Below the pieces are notes generated by a model that was given only the letters and a program-made list of their open reading frames with translations, had not been told where the DNA came from and did no database searches. A program made the position numbers and the translations under genes. DNA of 64,000 nt from Rhizophagus clarus (taxonomy: Eukaryota > Glomeromycota > Glomeromycetes > Glomerales > Glomeraceae): contig BLAL01000182.1 in NCBI GenBank assembly GCA_015698045.1, positions 558,001 to 622,000 of the forward strand. The letters run 5' to 3'. Below, piece after piece: positions 1 to 12,215 of the stretch. The stretch's first letter is position 1, and every line of letters starts with the position of its first letter.

Positions 1-90
1 TACATAATTTATTCTTTAATAATCACTAATCTATATATATATATATATATATATATATTTGGAATAGTTTTCATTATATCCATTATTTAG
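1..90 (+). other. 3' part of an intron of the DENN gene
   Basis: No open frame of the DENN gene enters before the acceptor ATTTAG at 85-90. The stretch contains an (AT)n microsatellite at about 33-58. Confidence 0.6.
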
Positions 91-2380
91 GAGTCTTTCA
101 ATTAAGAATATTGTAACATTATTTGAGGTTGCATTAGCGGAAGGAAAAATACTGATAATATCATCATATCCAGATATGTTATATCAAGTAGCACACAGTA
201 TAACATATTTAATTTATCCATTATATTGGCAAGGTGTATTTATTCCCGTATTACCTGCTAGATTAATGGCATGTTTACAAGCACCAGTACCATATATTAT
301 GGGAATAGAAAGGCAATATAAGGGTATCGATTTATTACCTGAAGATGTAAGTAATTACGGAATTGGTTAAACGGAATGTAAAAATGCGTTTTAATTCATT
401 AACTTTTTTTCTTTTTTTCTTTCTTTTTACTATATTTATAGGCTTGTATAATTGATGTTGATAAAGATACGATATTAATGGCCAAGTTACCAATACAAAT
501 ACCATCTAAACAAAGAAAGAAATTGATCCAATCACTGGAAACATATTCACCGATGCATACACGATATGATGTACCATATGGGGTGCCTACATTTATACAA
601 CGAGCGTATCCAAACGGTAGATTTACTCCAATGAGTAATAAATCAAAATTGTATGATAAAACAGCAGGAGATAGGATATGTTCGGTAATAGGAACGCCAT
701 CTAGAGCAATACCGTTAGCCTTGTCAATGTCTAATTCATTTGATCCCGAAAATGGATTAATGAGAACAAACAGTAATGGAGAAATTGACCAAGTATTACA
801 TTTAGCTCCTATATATGACACTTTTGATAACGATAATTTGAGTCATAATAGTAATGATAGTAGTTCAAGTAATGTTAGCGATTTGTTTGGCAATAATAAT
901 AACATAGGGTTATCTAATAGTGGCATTAAGACACATAAGGTTGTGAGATCAAGTGTTTCTATGAGTAATATAAAATTAGGTAATAATGATAATTCGGCGC
1001 ACCCCATACAAAGGAGATTTTCCAATTTTGTTCCTCCTTCTTTCTCTTCTAATAAAGTTGATTTAAAAAGTTTGGACAAATTTGGTAAAAAAACAAAGCA
1101 AAGACTTAGTACTATTACTGGAGGTGCAAGAAAGTCCATAATGGTAAGTTGTCATTGTTTACTTAATATAATGGCTCAGATAATTCAAGCATGCCTCTTT
1201 TTTTTTACAAAATACTAACTGTTTCTTTGCAATTTTTTCGATAAAAAACAGACGTTTAAAAACAAAGCATTAACAAAAAATCGGTTCTCAATAATTGTAC
1301 GAGACTCACCATCAAATTTTGTTAATGATAACTCGATGATAAGTCCACCAACATCGCCTGGTTCAACCAATTATTCTGAATCATTATTTGATGATTTGTC
1401 AAGCATATCTTATTCAAACAAGTCATTACTATCCAAAGTTGGATCTGAAAAAAATTATACACAAAAAGAAGGTCATTTGATGGTATTGTTACCTTCTGAT
1501 ATTGAAGCATATGGACAAAAAAGTGGCATTAATACTTGGATGATGGAAGGTTTGGCTTGTGGTATATGTAGAAATAGTCTTGGTATTAATCCTGTATATA
1601 AATGTGAAGGATGTTCAGTTATGATACATGATGAATGTTTAAATGATGTGGTTTATCCTTGTATACCCGCCTGTTTTGATGAATCAAAGGTATCAGAAGC
1701 ATTCTTAAGAGTATTTGCTTCATTATTAAGAAATTATCGTTATTTTCTTGTAAATAATGATACAACAAGTTGTGATACTATTCATGAAAATGAATTTGAT
1801 ACTGTTGAAGATGTTAATGAATCATTTAAAAGAGACTTGTTCTTAAAAACTTTTGATAAGGATGAAAAGGTAATTTGAAAGTGAGAAAGATTACTCATTT
1901 ATTATTTATTAGGCAACTATTAACAAATTGTGGTACTTTCTTTTTAGGAATTCGTATCTAATTTGGTAGATTCTCAATCATTTTCACAATTTATTACTGA
2001 GAGAGCTATAAGTAAAATAGAAAATTATGATATACTTTATTTTGATGAAATTATAAAAGCCAAACTTAATAGATCAAAACTAAAATTATCAAAAGAATCA
2101 ACAAGTTTCCTAGACGTAAGTAATTTAATCTCTTGTAATTTTGTAAGTCTTAAAATGAACTAGGGGGAAGAATATTAACCCACTTTTTTCCGATTAATAG
2201 GATTCTTCGTTTGATATATCACAAACTATACGTGCTATGAAGCCAAATGAAGAAGGTCTTAATGAACTAGGATTTGAAGGTTACGTACGCCTACCTGATT
2301 GTCTTGATCCCGAATTAATGTCTACTCCTCGCCCTGTGCGAGATGGTTGGTCAAATGGTTTCGGTAAAGGATGGAGATAA
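91..2380 (+). CDS. DENN-domain protein with C1-type zinc finger (3' part of gene)
   Basis: The 5' end lies outside the window. Six exons join in one frame: 91-346, 442-1143, 1252-1869, 1948-2115 and 2201-2380 (the first listed begins after an acceptor AG at 89-90), separated by short GT-AG introns of 78-108 bp. The first part reads as the end of a cDENN domain (SYPDMLYQVAHSITYLIYPL, then MACLQAPVPYIMGI) running into the dDENN-like DVDKDTI stretch. Around 1555-1670 a Cys/His cluster (CGICRNSLG, YKCEGCSVMIHDEC) looks like a C1 or PHD-type finger. The C-terminus ends GKGWR at 2380. DENN proteins act as Rab guanine-nucleotide exchange factors in membrane traffic; that role here is inferred from family. 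Low-complexity Asn/Ser stretches lie between the domains. About 640 residues are visible. Five exons are certain from frame and splice sites. Confidence 0.85.
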
Positions 2381-3330
2381 AATTGAAATTTATTGTTGTG
2401 TAATTTAATGTAATTTACAATATATATATATTAAGTAAATAAATAATTTTTAATTGTTAATTCAAGTACCATAAAAGATTAGTTTATAATCTAAATTTTG
2501 CCTCAAACGTAAACGTTAAAAAATAATCACGTGATAATAAGTATTTTAGTGATACCGGTCGTATAACTAACTAACTTTATATAGTTACAATCACTAATTT
2601 TGGCAGAACCAATTGGATGATTATTAAAACCAAATTTTAAATTTTTTTTTTTTTTTTTTTTTATACTTATTTTTAAAGTTAATTTTATTAGAAAATAATA
2701 ATAAAATTTTTAAATCAATATATTTTACTATTATTTATTAATAAAAATATATTATTTTGTAAATTTTAATAAATTAAAATAATCAGTTATTTAGTAAAAA
2801 CTATATTTTTTTTATAATTATAATTTTAATAAAAAAAAATTAAAAGCAATAATAATAATTTTAAATGTCACTTTTAATTTATTTAATAAACTATTTTATA
2901 TATATATATATATATATATTTTTTATTAATATTAATTTTAATCTAAAAATTAATAATATTTTTAAATTTTTTTTTTTAAAAAAAAAAAATACAAAAAAAA
3001 AAGATTAAAATTATTAATTAAATAATTATATATTTTATTATTATTTTTAATTTTTAATTTTATTTATTTGATTATTTGCCATTATTGAATGTTAGTTTTA
3101 TAAGTCACATTTAGATAGTCTAGATGTTTGTGATATATATATATTAATATATATATCCTTGAATTAAAAAAAAATGTATTAAATTGCATTAAAAGTTAAT
3201 TATTAATTTAAATAAAATTTTATTGTTAAAATTTTTAATTAATATTTTAAATCATTAAGATTATAAATTAGGATTTTAAAAGATTTCTTAATTACATTAT
3301 AATTAAAGTTTATTTATAACAAATAATAAT
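2381..3330. other. AT-rich intergenic DNA, no gene seen
   Basis: Starts with the 3' flank of the DENN gene (AATAAATAATTTT near 2436-2450 could serve polyadenylation). The rest is very AT-rich with homopolymer A and T runs and TATATA microsatellites (about 2890-2920 and 3136-3155). No open frame or recognisable element. Confidence 0.6.
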
Positions 3331-3461
3331 TTACCGTATATCACGGGCCACAGTACCCCGGGTATCTTGCAAATTTTGGGGGTTTTGGCCTGTACCCGGG
3401 GGTACTATACACGGGTGGATACTATACATAGGGGGGTACTGTGGCCCGTGATATACGGTAA
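3331..3461. mobile_element. 131-bp foldback/MITE-like element with perfect 29-bp inverted ends
   Basis: The ends 3331-3359 and 3433-3461 are exact reverse complements over 29 bp (TTACCGTATATCACGGGCCA at the left tip). The GC-rich core repeats variants of GTACCCGGG and ACTATACA. It stands out sharply from the AT-rich surroundings. No clear target-site duplication. A MITE is the simplest reading; a structured RNA or cruciform is the alternative. Confidence 0.65.
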
Positions 3462-3834
3462 TTCTTTTTATCTTTTTTTTTTTTTTTAAAAAAAAAAAAT
3501 TCTTGATTAAATAAATATATTTATAAATTCTATTTAATACTTAAGTTGAAAAATTGATGATATGAATTTTAGCAAAAATCTTTTATTTATAATAATTATT
3601 TTCTATTATCAAGAGTTCTGATTTGAAAAAAAAGTGGTTTTAATTCACTATTATATATTTATAAAAAGAAAGAAAAGATTTAAATACTTTATTATATTAT
3701 AAAAATAAATCTTTAAGACTATAAAATTAACCGGCTAATAAAGAATTAATTATAAGTACAGAAATATAACGCATTTGTAAAAAATTTGACATTATAAGTA
3801 CTATTCTATGATAAGTCACTCTATATATTCTTAT

Positions 3835-4360
3835 GCTATACTAGGAAACCAGTCTGCGAATCTTCGTATTGCTTTCACTTTTTGAATGATTTCAAACAAT
3901 TGTTTTCTTTAAAAGTATATAGGCGAAATCATGTGACTTTATTGCTGCAAACCAAATGTCAATCTTCACTTTTGAACTCGGACAATCGGGCCTGAATTGT
4001 GATTTTGTTACCTTTAAAAAATATATAGCCGAAGTTTATTGACACATTCTTATGCATACTATACTTATGTGAATTTTTGTATTTCTTTCACTTTTGAACA
4101 ATTGTTTTGAATTTTGTTATCTTTAAAAAGTATATAGGCGAAATATTGCCGTACCGTACTGCAAACCAGATTTATCTGCCTGCAAATCTTCACTTTTTGA
4201 ACTGGTTTGAAACTCAAACAATTGGTGAATTTGTTACCCTTAAAAAGTTATATAGCCGAAATTTATTGCCACATTCGACCAGACGAATCTTTGTATTTCT
4301 TTAATTTTGGACGATTTCAAACAATAGTTTTTGAATTTTGTTCTCTTAAAAAGTATCGTA
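3835..4360. repeat. Diverged tandem repeat, about five units of 104-117 bp
   Basis: The phrase CTTTAAAAAGTATATAGGCG recurs with changes near 3907, 4011, 4120, 4237 and 4343. Each copy is preceded by variants of TTCACTTTTTGAA and CAAACAATTG. The units are diverged, so the array is old. It contains no convincing gene. Confidence 0.6.
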
Positions 4361-4734
4361 CCACATTGTAGAATGTCCGCGAAAGCTGTATAATACTGCA
4401 CAAAATATCTGGATGAAATTTGTACTCGGGTATGCAGTATGGTATAAAAAATCGTGTAAATCATATGTGTCAATGCGTTTAAAATCCAGAGTATCAATTA
4501 TCATTAAACTGAATGAATGCATAAAATGATTTCATTGACAAATTAAGTGTTTTTATTAGATGCATGTACAAGTATATTAACATATTAATCGATAAAAGTA
4601 ATAATAATTAACTATGAAAATTAAATGTTACAAAAATATAATAACAACAAAAGTAGAAATTAGGAAATGACATAATTATAATGTATACAATTATTAAATT
4701 AATTAGGAAATAATAATTCACTTTAAACAAATCA

Positions 4735-6150
4735 TTAAAAAGCATTCTGTCCTTTTTTGTAAGTTAATGTTTTATGATAATATTTTGCAAATTTGGAAAA
4801 AGTGCTTTGACGAGTTCCAATAACTTCCATACCATTAGCAATTACCATTAAATCAACTAAAGGGTAAAAGAAATCTAACATTTTTACATTTTTATCAAAT
4901 GTATAAGTTATATCTCTTAAAGGATCAATGAAATCTTTAAAATCTCCAAGAGTGAATACACAACCAAATGTTGAAAAGATTTTTGATAATTCCACACGTG
5001 GATCTGAAGAATCTGTTGCGATAAATATAATTTGTTTGTTCTCCGATTTACAGTAATTATTATTAGAATTTGGAGTATCAATAATTTTCTTCGTAACTTG
5101 TAATACATCTTTTATATCATTAATTATAAGGTCAACGGTATTATTGGTATTCTTTTTAAATATGCTATCACCAATTCTAACATGAACACCTAAAAAACTT
5201 CCAAATCCACCTAATTCATTAGTAATATTATTAACTACATTTAATAAAGTTGGATGAGAAATTAAAAAATTTCTTTCCATTTCAGATTTCCAATTAATAA
5301 TATTTTCATCCTTAAAATTAATTCTGAAACTTCCAAATAAACTATCAGTATGAATTAATTTTTCTTTCCTCTTTTGTAAATCACTGATTAAATAAGGGGA
5401 TTCATAATTGATTAATTCATAATTATTATCCGTATTAACAGTATCAAAAAATCTATAGTAATATCTATTTTTAGCTTGATTACCTTGACTTAAAACGAAA
5501 ACATTTTCATTATCTTCTAATAAATCATTAAAGTTATCATTAAAAGTTTCTTTAATAGGAATATTACAAATTTTATATAAACCTTCAATAGAAAAATCAT
5601 TTCTATTTATAATTTTAATTTGATTCTTAATCCAGCTAAGATCAAAGATTTCTTCCCAATTTATCATCATGTAAGAATCATATTTAATATAATCTAATGA
5701 ACAATAACCTTCTGGTGAATCTTTTGTATTACATAATGATCTGATTTTTTTGACATTTTCGTAATGAATTAGACGATCATATAGTTTAATTAAAGGTGCA
5801 TGTGGAATAGAAAAGTTATGAGTGAAATGGATTATTGGTGGCATAATTAATGTTCGATTGGTTAAATAAGCGAGAATAATGGCATTTTTTAATTCGATTA
5901 ATTGATTATGAAATTGACTATGAGGAATGTATGTTAAAAATTTTTCATTTTTAATATGTTTATAATAATATGGTGAAGTTGTAACATTTACTGTTTCTAA
6001 TTCTGGTTTTAAACCTCTAAATGACAAAAGGAATGAGATAAGAGATATTAAGAATAAGAGGATTAATATTTTTTTGGAAAGAACTCTCGTTTTACCGACG
6101 GTATAAAACCTATGGTATACACGGGTTCTTGTACCAAAAACCATTCTCAC
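4735..6150 (-). CDS. O-fucosyltransferase-like type II membrane protein (CigA-like)
   Basis: 471 residues, single exon. A short basic N-terminus is followed by one membrane segment at about residues 27-43 and a long lumenal part, the layout of a Golgi/ER glycosyltransferase. The motif HVRIGD (323-328) matches the HxRxGD signature of GDP-fucose O-fucosyltransferases, and IFIATDSSDPR (375-385) plus QSTFSKFAKYYH (448-459) match the conserved C-terminal motifs. The block YIPHSQFHNQLIELKNAI (74-91) is the substrate-binding N-terminal region of this family. A paralogue lies at 8409-9920 on the same strand, so the pair arose by tandem duplication. The predicted reaction is transfer of fucose or a related sugar to proteins in the secretory pathway; the true acceptor is unknown. 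Fungal members have been named CigA. Start chosen at the first Met; Met3 is an alternative. Confidence 0.8.
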   Translation of the reverse strand: MRMVFGTRTRVYHRFYTVGKTRVLSKKILILLFLISLISFLLSFRGLKPELETVNVTTSPYYYKHIKNEKFLTYIPHSQFHNQLIELKNAIILAYLTNRTLIMPPIIHFTHNFSIPHAPLIKLYDRLIHYENVKKIRSLCNTKDSPEGYCSLDYIKYDSYMMINWEEIFDLSWIKNQIKIINRNDFSIEGLYKICNIPIKETFNDNFNDLLEDNENVFVLSQGNQAKNRYYYRFFDTVNTDNNYELINYESPYLISDLQKRKEKLIHTDSLFGSFRINFKDENIINWKSEMERNFLISHPTLLNVVNNITNELGGFGSFLGVHVRIGDSIFKKNTNNTVDLIINDIKDVLQVTKKIIDTPNSNNNYCKSENKQIIFIATDSSDPRVELSKIFSTFGCVFTLGDFKDFIDPLRDITYTFDKNVKMLDFFYPLVDLMVIANGMEVIGTRQSTFSKFAKYYHKTLTYKKGQNAF

Positions 6151-8408
6151 TTAATAAAGGGTAAAAAAAAAAAAGAGCGGAAAAGATAAATATCGATTAA
6201 ATTAATTATTGAAAGAGTCAAAGGAAAGAACATATTATGTTTAAATAGCAAATAAATGGGTACAATGTACCTCATTGGGAAATCAAGTTATTATTTTTTT
6301 TAATACGTTTCAATATGGTTCGCTAAACGTTTCACCACATTGTAACTATCATAATTCTATTAAAATTCTTCAAGATTGTTTTTTTTTTTTAAGAGATAAC
6401 TAATTAAAATTTTCTATTTTCTATTATGACTAAACAGAGTGAGATAACAGTTAATTCGAACTTATTTGTTCATTCTAAGGGAACATCCGAATGAAAATTT
6501 ATAAATATTTGTAATACAAATTTTATAAGGAGATGTAATGATAAGTTAAAAAAAAAAAAAAAAATTGAAATTTCTTAAACTGTGTATCGTAAATTGTGAT
6601 GCAATTAAAGAATCTAGTCAGGGCCGCCCCGTCGTACAAGTCAAAAACGATACATGCCGATTCCTGAATTAAAAATTCGCAAATATACAAAACACATCTT
6701 AACAAAAATTCGTTGACCACATGGGTTAGGTTGTACATAAACAATTAGATATTCAGTAGAGCTGTTAGGCAGGACCAATTTGGTTTTCTGTTCAACAATA
6801 TTCTAGGCCTTGACAAGCATTATTGTTTTTTTTTTTTTTTAATTACCCTCTCTTCCTCAATCAATTTTATATAGATAATTTTATATAAAACACAATCGTT
6901 ACTCGATATAATGAACTTGCTTTAAAACGAATTTATCTTTTTCCCATCGCGTGACATTTAACCAATCAAATAATATTAACGAAACCCAATGAAATTTAAA
7001 TTATTCGCTATAATCTTATAAATGTCCAATAAAACTGGTCTTCGCCAGTATTGAAGGTCACCCCTCAACTGGGCGTCCGAAGCAGTTCGGATGATATTTT
7101 AACCACCCTATCAAAGAATACCCGTTCAGTCTTATTAAGTTACAACGAATTTGAAGTGATTCGTTATATCGAGGGTCGACTGTATTGGAAACTAATTTAT
7201 AGACTCAACCTCTTTCCCATTCTTTTTTTCAGTAAAAACACCGAAGATCTGGCTTTATTTCGGACAAAACGATAAACATCAGAAAAATCAAAAAAAAAAT
7301 TCGAGAAAAATATAGTGGTTTGGGAACCAGTACCCGAGTCATATTGAAATGGTGATTACCATGCGGTCAATTTGAATGATAAGGAGTAAAGAAAAAACGA
7401 TCGATTTAAACCAATATGTATTAGCGTGGTTTGCAAAGGAAGATTCTGGCCCGCCTAATTTGATACAAAAACTTGGCTATATTCGGTTTAAATAATTTGG
7501 TTCAACAGATTGTTTGAATTTAATTTAAATTCACAAATACCGTTTATTATTAGTATGTACAGTACATAAATAAAAATCATTCTAACCTAAAACAATTAAT
7601 TGCGACCATCTCAACTTGAAAATTTGATGATTTCAAAATTAATAGAAAATCAAGTTTAAATGCCAATTTTAGTAATAACTTTAATTCCTCTTTCTATTTT
7701 TATTTTTGAGGAGTTAGATAAACAGGATTTTTAACTTGACTTTTTACAGATTTTTAAAAAATTTAAAAATATCAAAAATTTTCAAACTGAAAATCATTTC
7801 TTTTAAAATATACCTATTCATGGAAAACTAACTTATAACTCCCCCTCACTCTTTTTTTTTTTCAATAAAAACTCTCGTGAAACATAAAATCCAACCTTAC
7901 ACCGATAAAACGATAAAACAACTTTCAGAAGTTATTTTTATATATAATAAATATTTCCCTCTAGAAAAACCTGCTTGGGACCGAGTACCCGAGGCAAAAC
8001 TTGGAGTGATTTCCGTGATAAGGGGTAAAGAAACAAATGATTAATTTATAGATTATATTTAGGTATTTGCACGGCGTTTGACAAAAGTAAAAGAAGTTTC
8101 TAACACGTACCAAACTTGGCTAAATTCGGTTTAAATAATGTAATTATCACAATTCCAAATGACCTAACTACTGTATTTAGAACAAACTTAAATACAAATA
8201 TTGCGATTTATGAAATAAATATATTTACTATTTAACTATGGATCAACACATACAATACAAAACAAAAGCGCAAACTGTTCATAAATTGGATTAAAAAAAA
8301 AAAAATCTTTATTTCAAAGAACACAAATACGCTATTTAAAAAAAAAAATATAATTACAATACTATATGTAAATAAATATACAAAGCTATACATGAATTAC
8401 AACACTTT
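6151..8408. other. Intergenic region between the two fucosyltransferase-like genes, with a diverged direct repeat
   Basis: No convincing gene. Two segments, about 7318-7500 and 7970-8140, share several phrases in the same order (AGTACCCGAG, AAGGAGTAAAGAAA, ACTTGGCTAAATTCGG followed by TTTAAATAAT), so one is a diverged copy of the other about 650 bp away. An open frame at 7051-7275 has no recognisable domain and is probably chance. Poly-T tracts occur near 6820 and 7850. Confidence 0.5.
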
Positions 8409-9920
8409 TCATTCCCCTCCTCGAATTTTCGTGATATTGTGATTATTTTTAAGAGATTCTCTTTCAAAAGCTAATACTTCATGATAATATTTTGCAAAAC
8501 CGGAAAAAGTACTTGAATAAGTTATAATAACATCCATGGCATTAGATACTATTAATAAATCAAGTAAAGGATAAAAAAAATTGGCCATATTTGCATTTCT
8601 ATCAAAAGTATAAGGGATTTTCCTTAAAGGATCGACCAAACTATCAAAATCTTCCATAGTGAAAACGCAAGGAAATGTTGAAAAGATTTTTGATAATTGA
8701 ACATGAACATTTGAAGAATCGGTAGCAATAAATATAATTCTTTTGTTCAATTTTTTACAATCATTAAGAGTAATAATATCTGAAGAATTATTATTATTAT
8801 TAGATGTTTGATTTGAAATATTTTGAGGATGAAATTTCAACATTTCGATAACATGATCAATAATTTTTCCAAAATTTTTCTTAAATCTTCCATCAGAAGC
8901 TCTAACATGAGCACCCAAAAAATTTCCGAAACCACCTAATTCATTAATTATATTATTAGATACATCTAATAAAATCGGATGAGAAATTTTAAGACTTCTA
9001 AGCATATCAATTCTCCATTTAATAACATCTTTATCTCTAAAATCAATTTTAGTACTTCCAAATAATGTATCCAAATGAATTAATTTTTCATCCCTCTTTC
9101 GCAAATCACTAATTAAATAAGGAGTCTCATATTTATTTAAAATATAATTATTATGAGGATTTTCGGTATCAAAAAATCTATAATGATATTTATTATCATT
9201 ACTTATAACGTATATATCCTTATTATCATCCAATAATTCTTGTATTGAAGTGTTATTTTTTGTATCATCAATAATTATATTACAAGTATCAAATAATCCT
9301 TCAATAGAAAAATCATAACCTCTGTGTATAATCTTAACATAATTCTTAACCCAATTAAAATCAATTATTTCTTCCCAATTTATTAATTCAAAACTATCAT
9401 ATTTTTTATATTCGGATGAACAATAATCAGAATATTTAACATCACATAATAATCTATCTTTTTTTATATTAGTGTAATTGATTATTTGATGATAAAGGTT
9501 ATATAATCGTGAATGAGCGATATTTAAAGTATGATGATCAGATTGTAATATTGATGGAACTATCAAAGTACGATTTGTTAAATAAGCAATAACTATGGCA
9601 TTTTTTAATTCAATTAATTGATTATGAAATTGGCTATGTGGAAGGTATGTTATAAATTTTTCTTCTGTTAAAATCGCGTTTTGAATCGGTGGAGTTGTTT
9701 CAATATCATCATAATTTTCTTTTAAACATCTTAATTCTAATGGGTCAATAAAACAATCAATATATGAAAAATAGAATGTGAAAATGGCGAATAATATTAA
9801 AAGTGGGTAAGTTATTCGTAATAATCTTTTAAAAGGAAATGATACCGCTTGAAAGTAATAATTATTATTATTATTATTATTATAATAATTATAATAATGA
9901 TTTTTTTTATCAGGTGCCAT
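8409..9920 (-). CDS. O-fucosyltransferase-like type II membrane protein, paralogue of the neighbour
   Basis: 503 residues, single exon, clearly homologous over its length to the protein at 4735-6150 (shared block PHSQFHNQLIELKNAI, then TNRTLI, INWEEI, FFDT, SHPILLDV, FIATDSS, STFSGFAKYYH). The membrane segment lies at about residues 36-53. The N-terminal tail contains a poly-Asn run encoded by an ATT-type microsatellite at about 9855-9895, so its length may vary between strains. The catalytic-type motif reads HVRASD (338-343) where the paralogue has HVRIGD, so the Gly before Asp is Ser here and activity or specificity may have shifted. Same orientation as the paralogue and about 2.3 kb apart. 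Function as a glycosyltransferase is inferred from family. Confidence 0.8.
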   Translation of the reverse strand: MAPDKKNHYYNYYNNNNNNNYYFQAVSFPFKRLLRITYPLLILFAIFTFYFSYIDCFIDPLELRCLKENYDDIETTPPIQNAILTEEKFITYLPHSQFHNQLIELKNAIVIAYLTNRTLIVPSILQSDHHTLNIAHSRLYNLYHQIINYTNIKKDRLLCDVKYSDYCSSEYKKYDSFELINWEEIIDFNWVKNYVKIIHRGYDFSIEGLFDTCNIIIDDTKNNTSIQELLDDNKDIYVISNDNKYHYRFFDTENPHNNYILNKYETPYLISDLRKRDEKLIHLDTLFGSTKIDFRDKDVIKWRIDMLRSLKISHPILLDVSNNIINELGGFGNFLGAHVRASDGRFKKNFGKIIDHVIEMLKFHPQNISNQTSNNNNNSSDIITLNDCKKLNKRIIFIATDSSNVHVQLSKIFSTFPCVFTMEDFDSLVDPLRKIPYTFDRNANMANFFYPLLDLLIVSNAMDVIITYSSTFSGFAKYYHEVLAFERESLKNNHNITKIRGGE

Positions 9921-11637
9921 CTTTACACAAAATATAAAAAAAAAAAAAAGAATTTATTTTAATTTCGAATATTTTTATTTTCTCTTTAAAAGAAGAAAAA
10001 AAAAATTTCTTACTAGATAGAAAGGAAAAATATCGATTTCTTATAAGAAAAAAAAAAAAAAACTTTTTTTTATTTCATCAATCTTACGTTGTTGATTCTT
10101 GTGCTTTCCAGATTTCTTACAAGAATAAATTTCTTATTTTGGCATGGAAAAATCAATTGATTACATCGTTTACATTTTTTTTTCCTGATTGTAAAATGAA
10201 TAAAAAAAACTTTGTTTTTGCAACATTGGAAAGCCCACACTTATTAAAGAAATGATGACTATCGTTATTGAGGGATTAGAAATACAAGATATATCTGGTC
10301 AAGTTTTTATGGTCCACAGAAAGGCGAGCCCTGCAATAAAAGGTCAAAAAATCAAGTACAATGAAATGCATGAATCTTAACTAATTGTAGTTATTAAAGA
10401 AGATTTGATGATTCCTAAAAAGGATGGTTTGTTAATTTGGCTGAAAATAAAAGATCGGTATTTCGGTATTTCGGTAAGGGTTGTCCCATTTGTATTTTTT
10501 TTTTTTAAATAAAACCTAATTTAGAAAAATCACATGTTCACATGTTATGCAACAATTACTTGAATAAATCTTGACTGCGTCTGCTTAGAAACTTCCCGAT
10601 AAATATATTCATTTATAAATATCTCCTTGTTTATTAGTAACAGGAATGTAACAGATAACAAATGATTTCAAAAAAAGGAAATTCACAAGAATATATTTTT
10701 AGCATTCCTCTTGTTGATCTCTTGTTGATCATTTTTTCTAATTTTTTACCATTTTCGTTGCCAAGGTTTGAAATATTCCATGTGTATGTTGTATTTTACA
10801 TTTTTGTTCCATAATAATAATTATTTGTTTTGGTTTTTTTTTCATACTAATTTTTAAATTAAAAGAACCATATGAAAATTTGAAATAACTTAATTAAATT
10901 GTCATGAATTTTTAATTTTTTGTTGATTTACATTCCTTTTTCATCTCCTTAGCCGTAATTTTTGTAACTTTCGGGTCAATCGTAATTGATAATCCCAAAA
11001 CCCGTTTGTTGCACGAGAAATAATTAATATGAACGATAAATAAATCTATGAGAGGAAACGAAAGTTTTAGGATTATAAAATGCTTCATATAATTGATTAA
11101 TTTTTTTTTCGAAAAGATATAATATTTCATATGAAGATTAGAAATATTTTTTTTTTTTTATAATTTTTTATATTAAAATCAATATAAATGAAATTTGAGT
11201 GGATTTCAATTCATTAAATCTTATTAACCCATCATATTCTCTCTTTCATAAATTAAAATGACAAATCTTACCTTACTTAATCCTAAATTGGATCTACCGC
11301 ACCCATGGTTCCCGTTCCATCATTCGTGTTTTTAACGCGTTTCTCATTTACGTTAAAAGATAATTATTAAACTTATATGGTTATCCGAAAATCCCTTTTT
11401 TTTTTATGATTAACACTTTTTCTCATTGATTTAAATTATTATTATCAACATTTTCGCGGAGAAAAATATTGTCGATCTTTCATGATGTTAAAAAAAATTT
11501 TATTATAAATATACCTGGTATTTTGAGACGAGAAAAAAATAACAAAAAAATAAATATATTCAGATAACATTCTATAAAACAGTATATTTCATTTTTATTT
11601 TTTTTTGCGGTTTAAAAGTTAAAAAAAAAAAACAAAC
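9921..11637. other. AT-rich intergenic region, no gene seen
   Basis: Contains poly-A and poly-T tracts (9935-9950, 10045-10075, 10495-10506). A short stretch near 10250-10480 reads almost like coding sequence, but it is interrupted in every frame and gives no recognisable family. The end of the region (11500-11637) is the promoter of the next gene, with TATAAATATACC near 11504 and TCTATAAAAC near 11570. Confidence 0.5.
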
Positions 11638-12215
11638 ATGAACAAATTTATAAAATTTACCATCGGTGCTATTGTAGCCCTTCTCATCATTGAAGCTATT
11701 TCTTTTGCTCAAGCACTTGAAGTCAGAGGTGAGTAAACTATTTCTTAAATATATTCATTATTTTCACTTTTTAACTCTTTTTTTATCATATTAATATAGC
11801 TGCAGAACCCGAAGCATTGAATCTTGCAGTTCGCCAAGCCCCAGAAATAACTAGTTCTGGAGTATCAACAGAACCAACAGAATCAGCAGATGCAGCAGAT
11901 GTAGCAGTCCCAACAGATTCAAAATCTCTTCCTATACCCTCTGCCTATCCAACTTCAATTGTTAACACTTTAGCTAAAGGCACTGTTAATCCATCACCAA
12001 CAGCTTATTATTCACCAACTGGTACCGGTTCATTGATACCATCATGGTCATCTTTGGTTGCTAAAGGTGGTGTACCATCAGGTCAACCAACTTCTGCACC
12101 AACTCCACCACCTAGCTCACCTAAATCACCTGAAGCTCCAAGTAGCGGCCATAAAATCGAATCCGGTTTATTCAGTGCTGCCGTAATTGCTGGAATTGTC
12201 GGTTTTTTCTTTTAA
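11638..12215 (+). CDS. Small secreted Ser/Thr/Pro-rich protein, probably GPI-anchored
   Basis: Two exons, 11638-11728 and 11800-12215, joined across a 71-bp intron with GTGAGT donor and AATATAG acceptor; the join gives about 168 residues. The N-terminus is a classic signal peptide (MNKFIKF, then a hydrophobic core to FAQA near residue 26). The body is rich in Ala, Ser, Thr and Pro (for example SAPTPPPSSPKSPEAPSSG), a composition suited to O-mannosylation. The C-terminus is a short hydrophobic tail (FSAAVIAGIVGFFF) behind small residues, as in GPI-anchor signals. It likely sits in the cell wall or plasma membrane. No enzymatic domain is seen. A TATA-type sequence near 11570 lies about 65 bp upstream of the ATG. 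Confidence 0.75.

Noticed and set aside
399-821. Minus-strand frame of 140 codons opposite the DENN gene
   Set aside because: It mirrors a well-supported exon of the + strand gene.
10250-10480. Possible coding remnant
   Set aside because: Interrupted in all frames and no recognisable motif.
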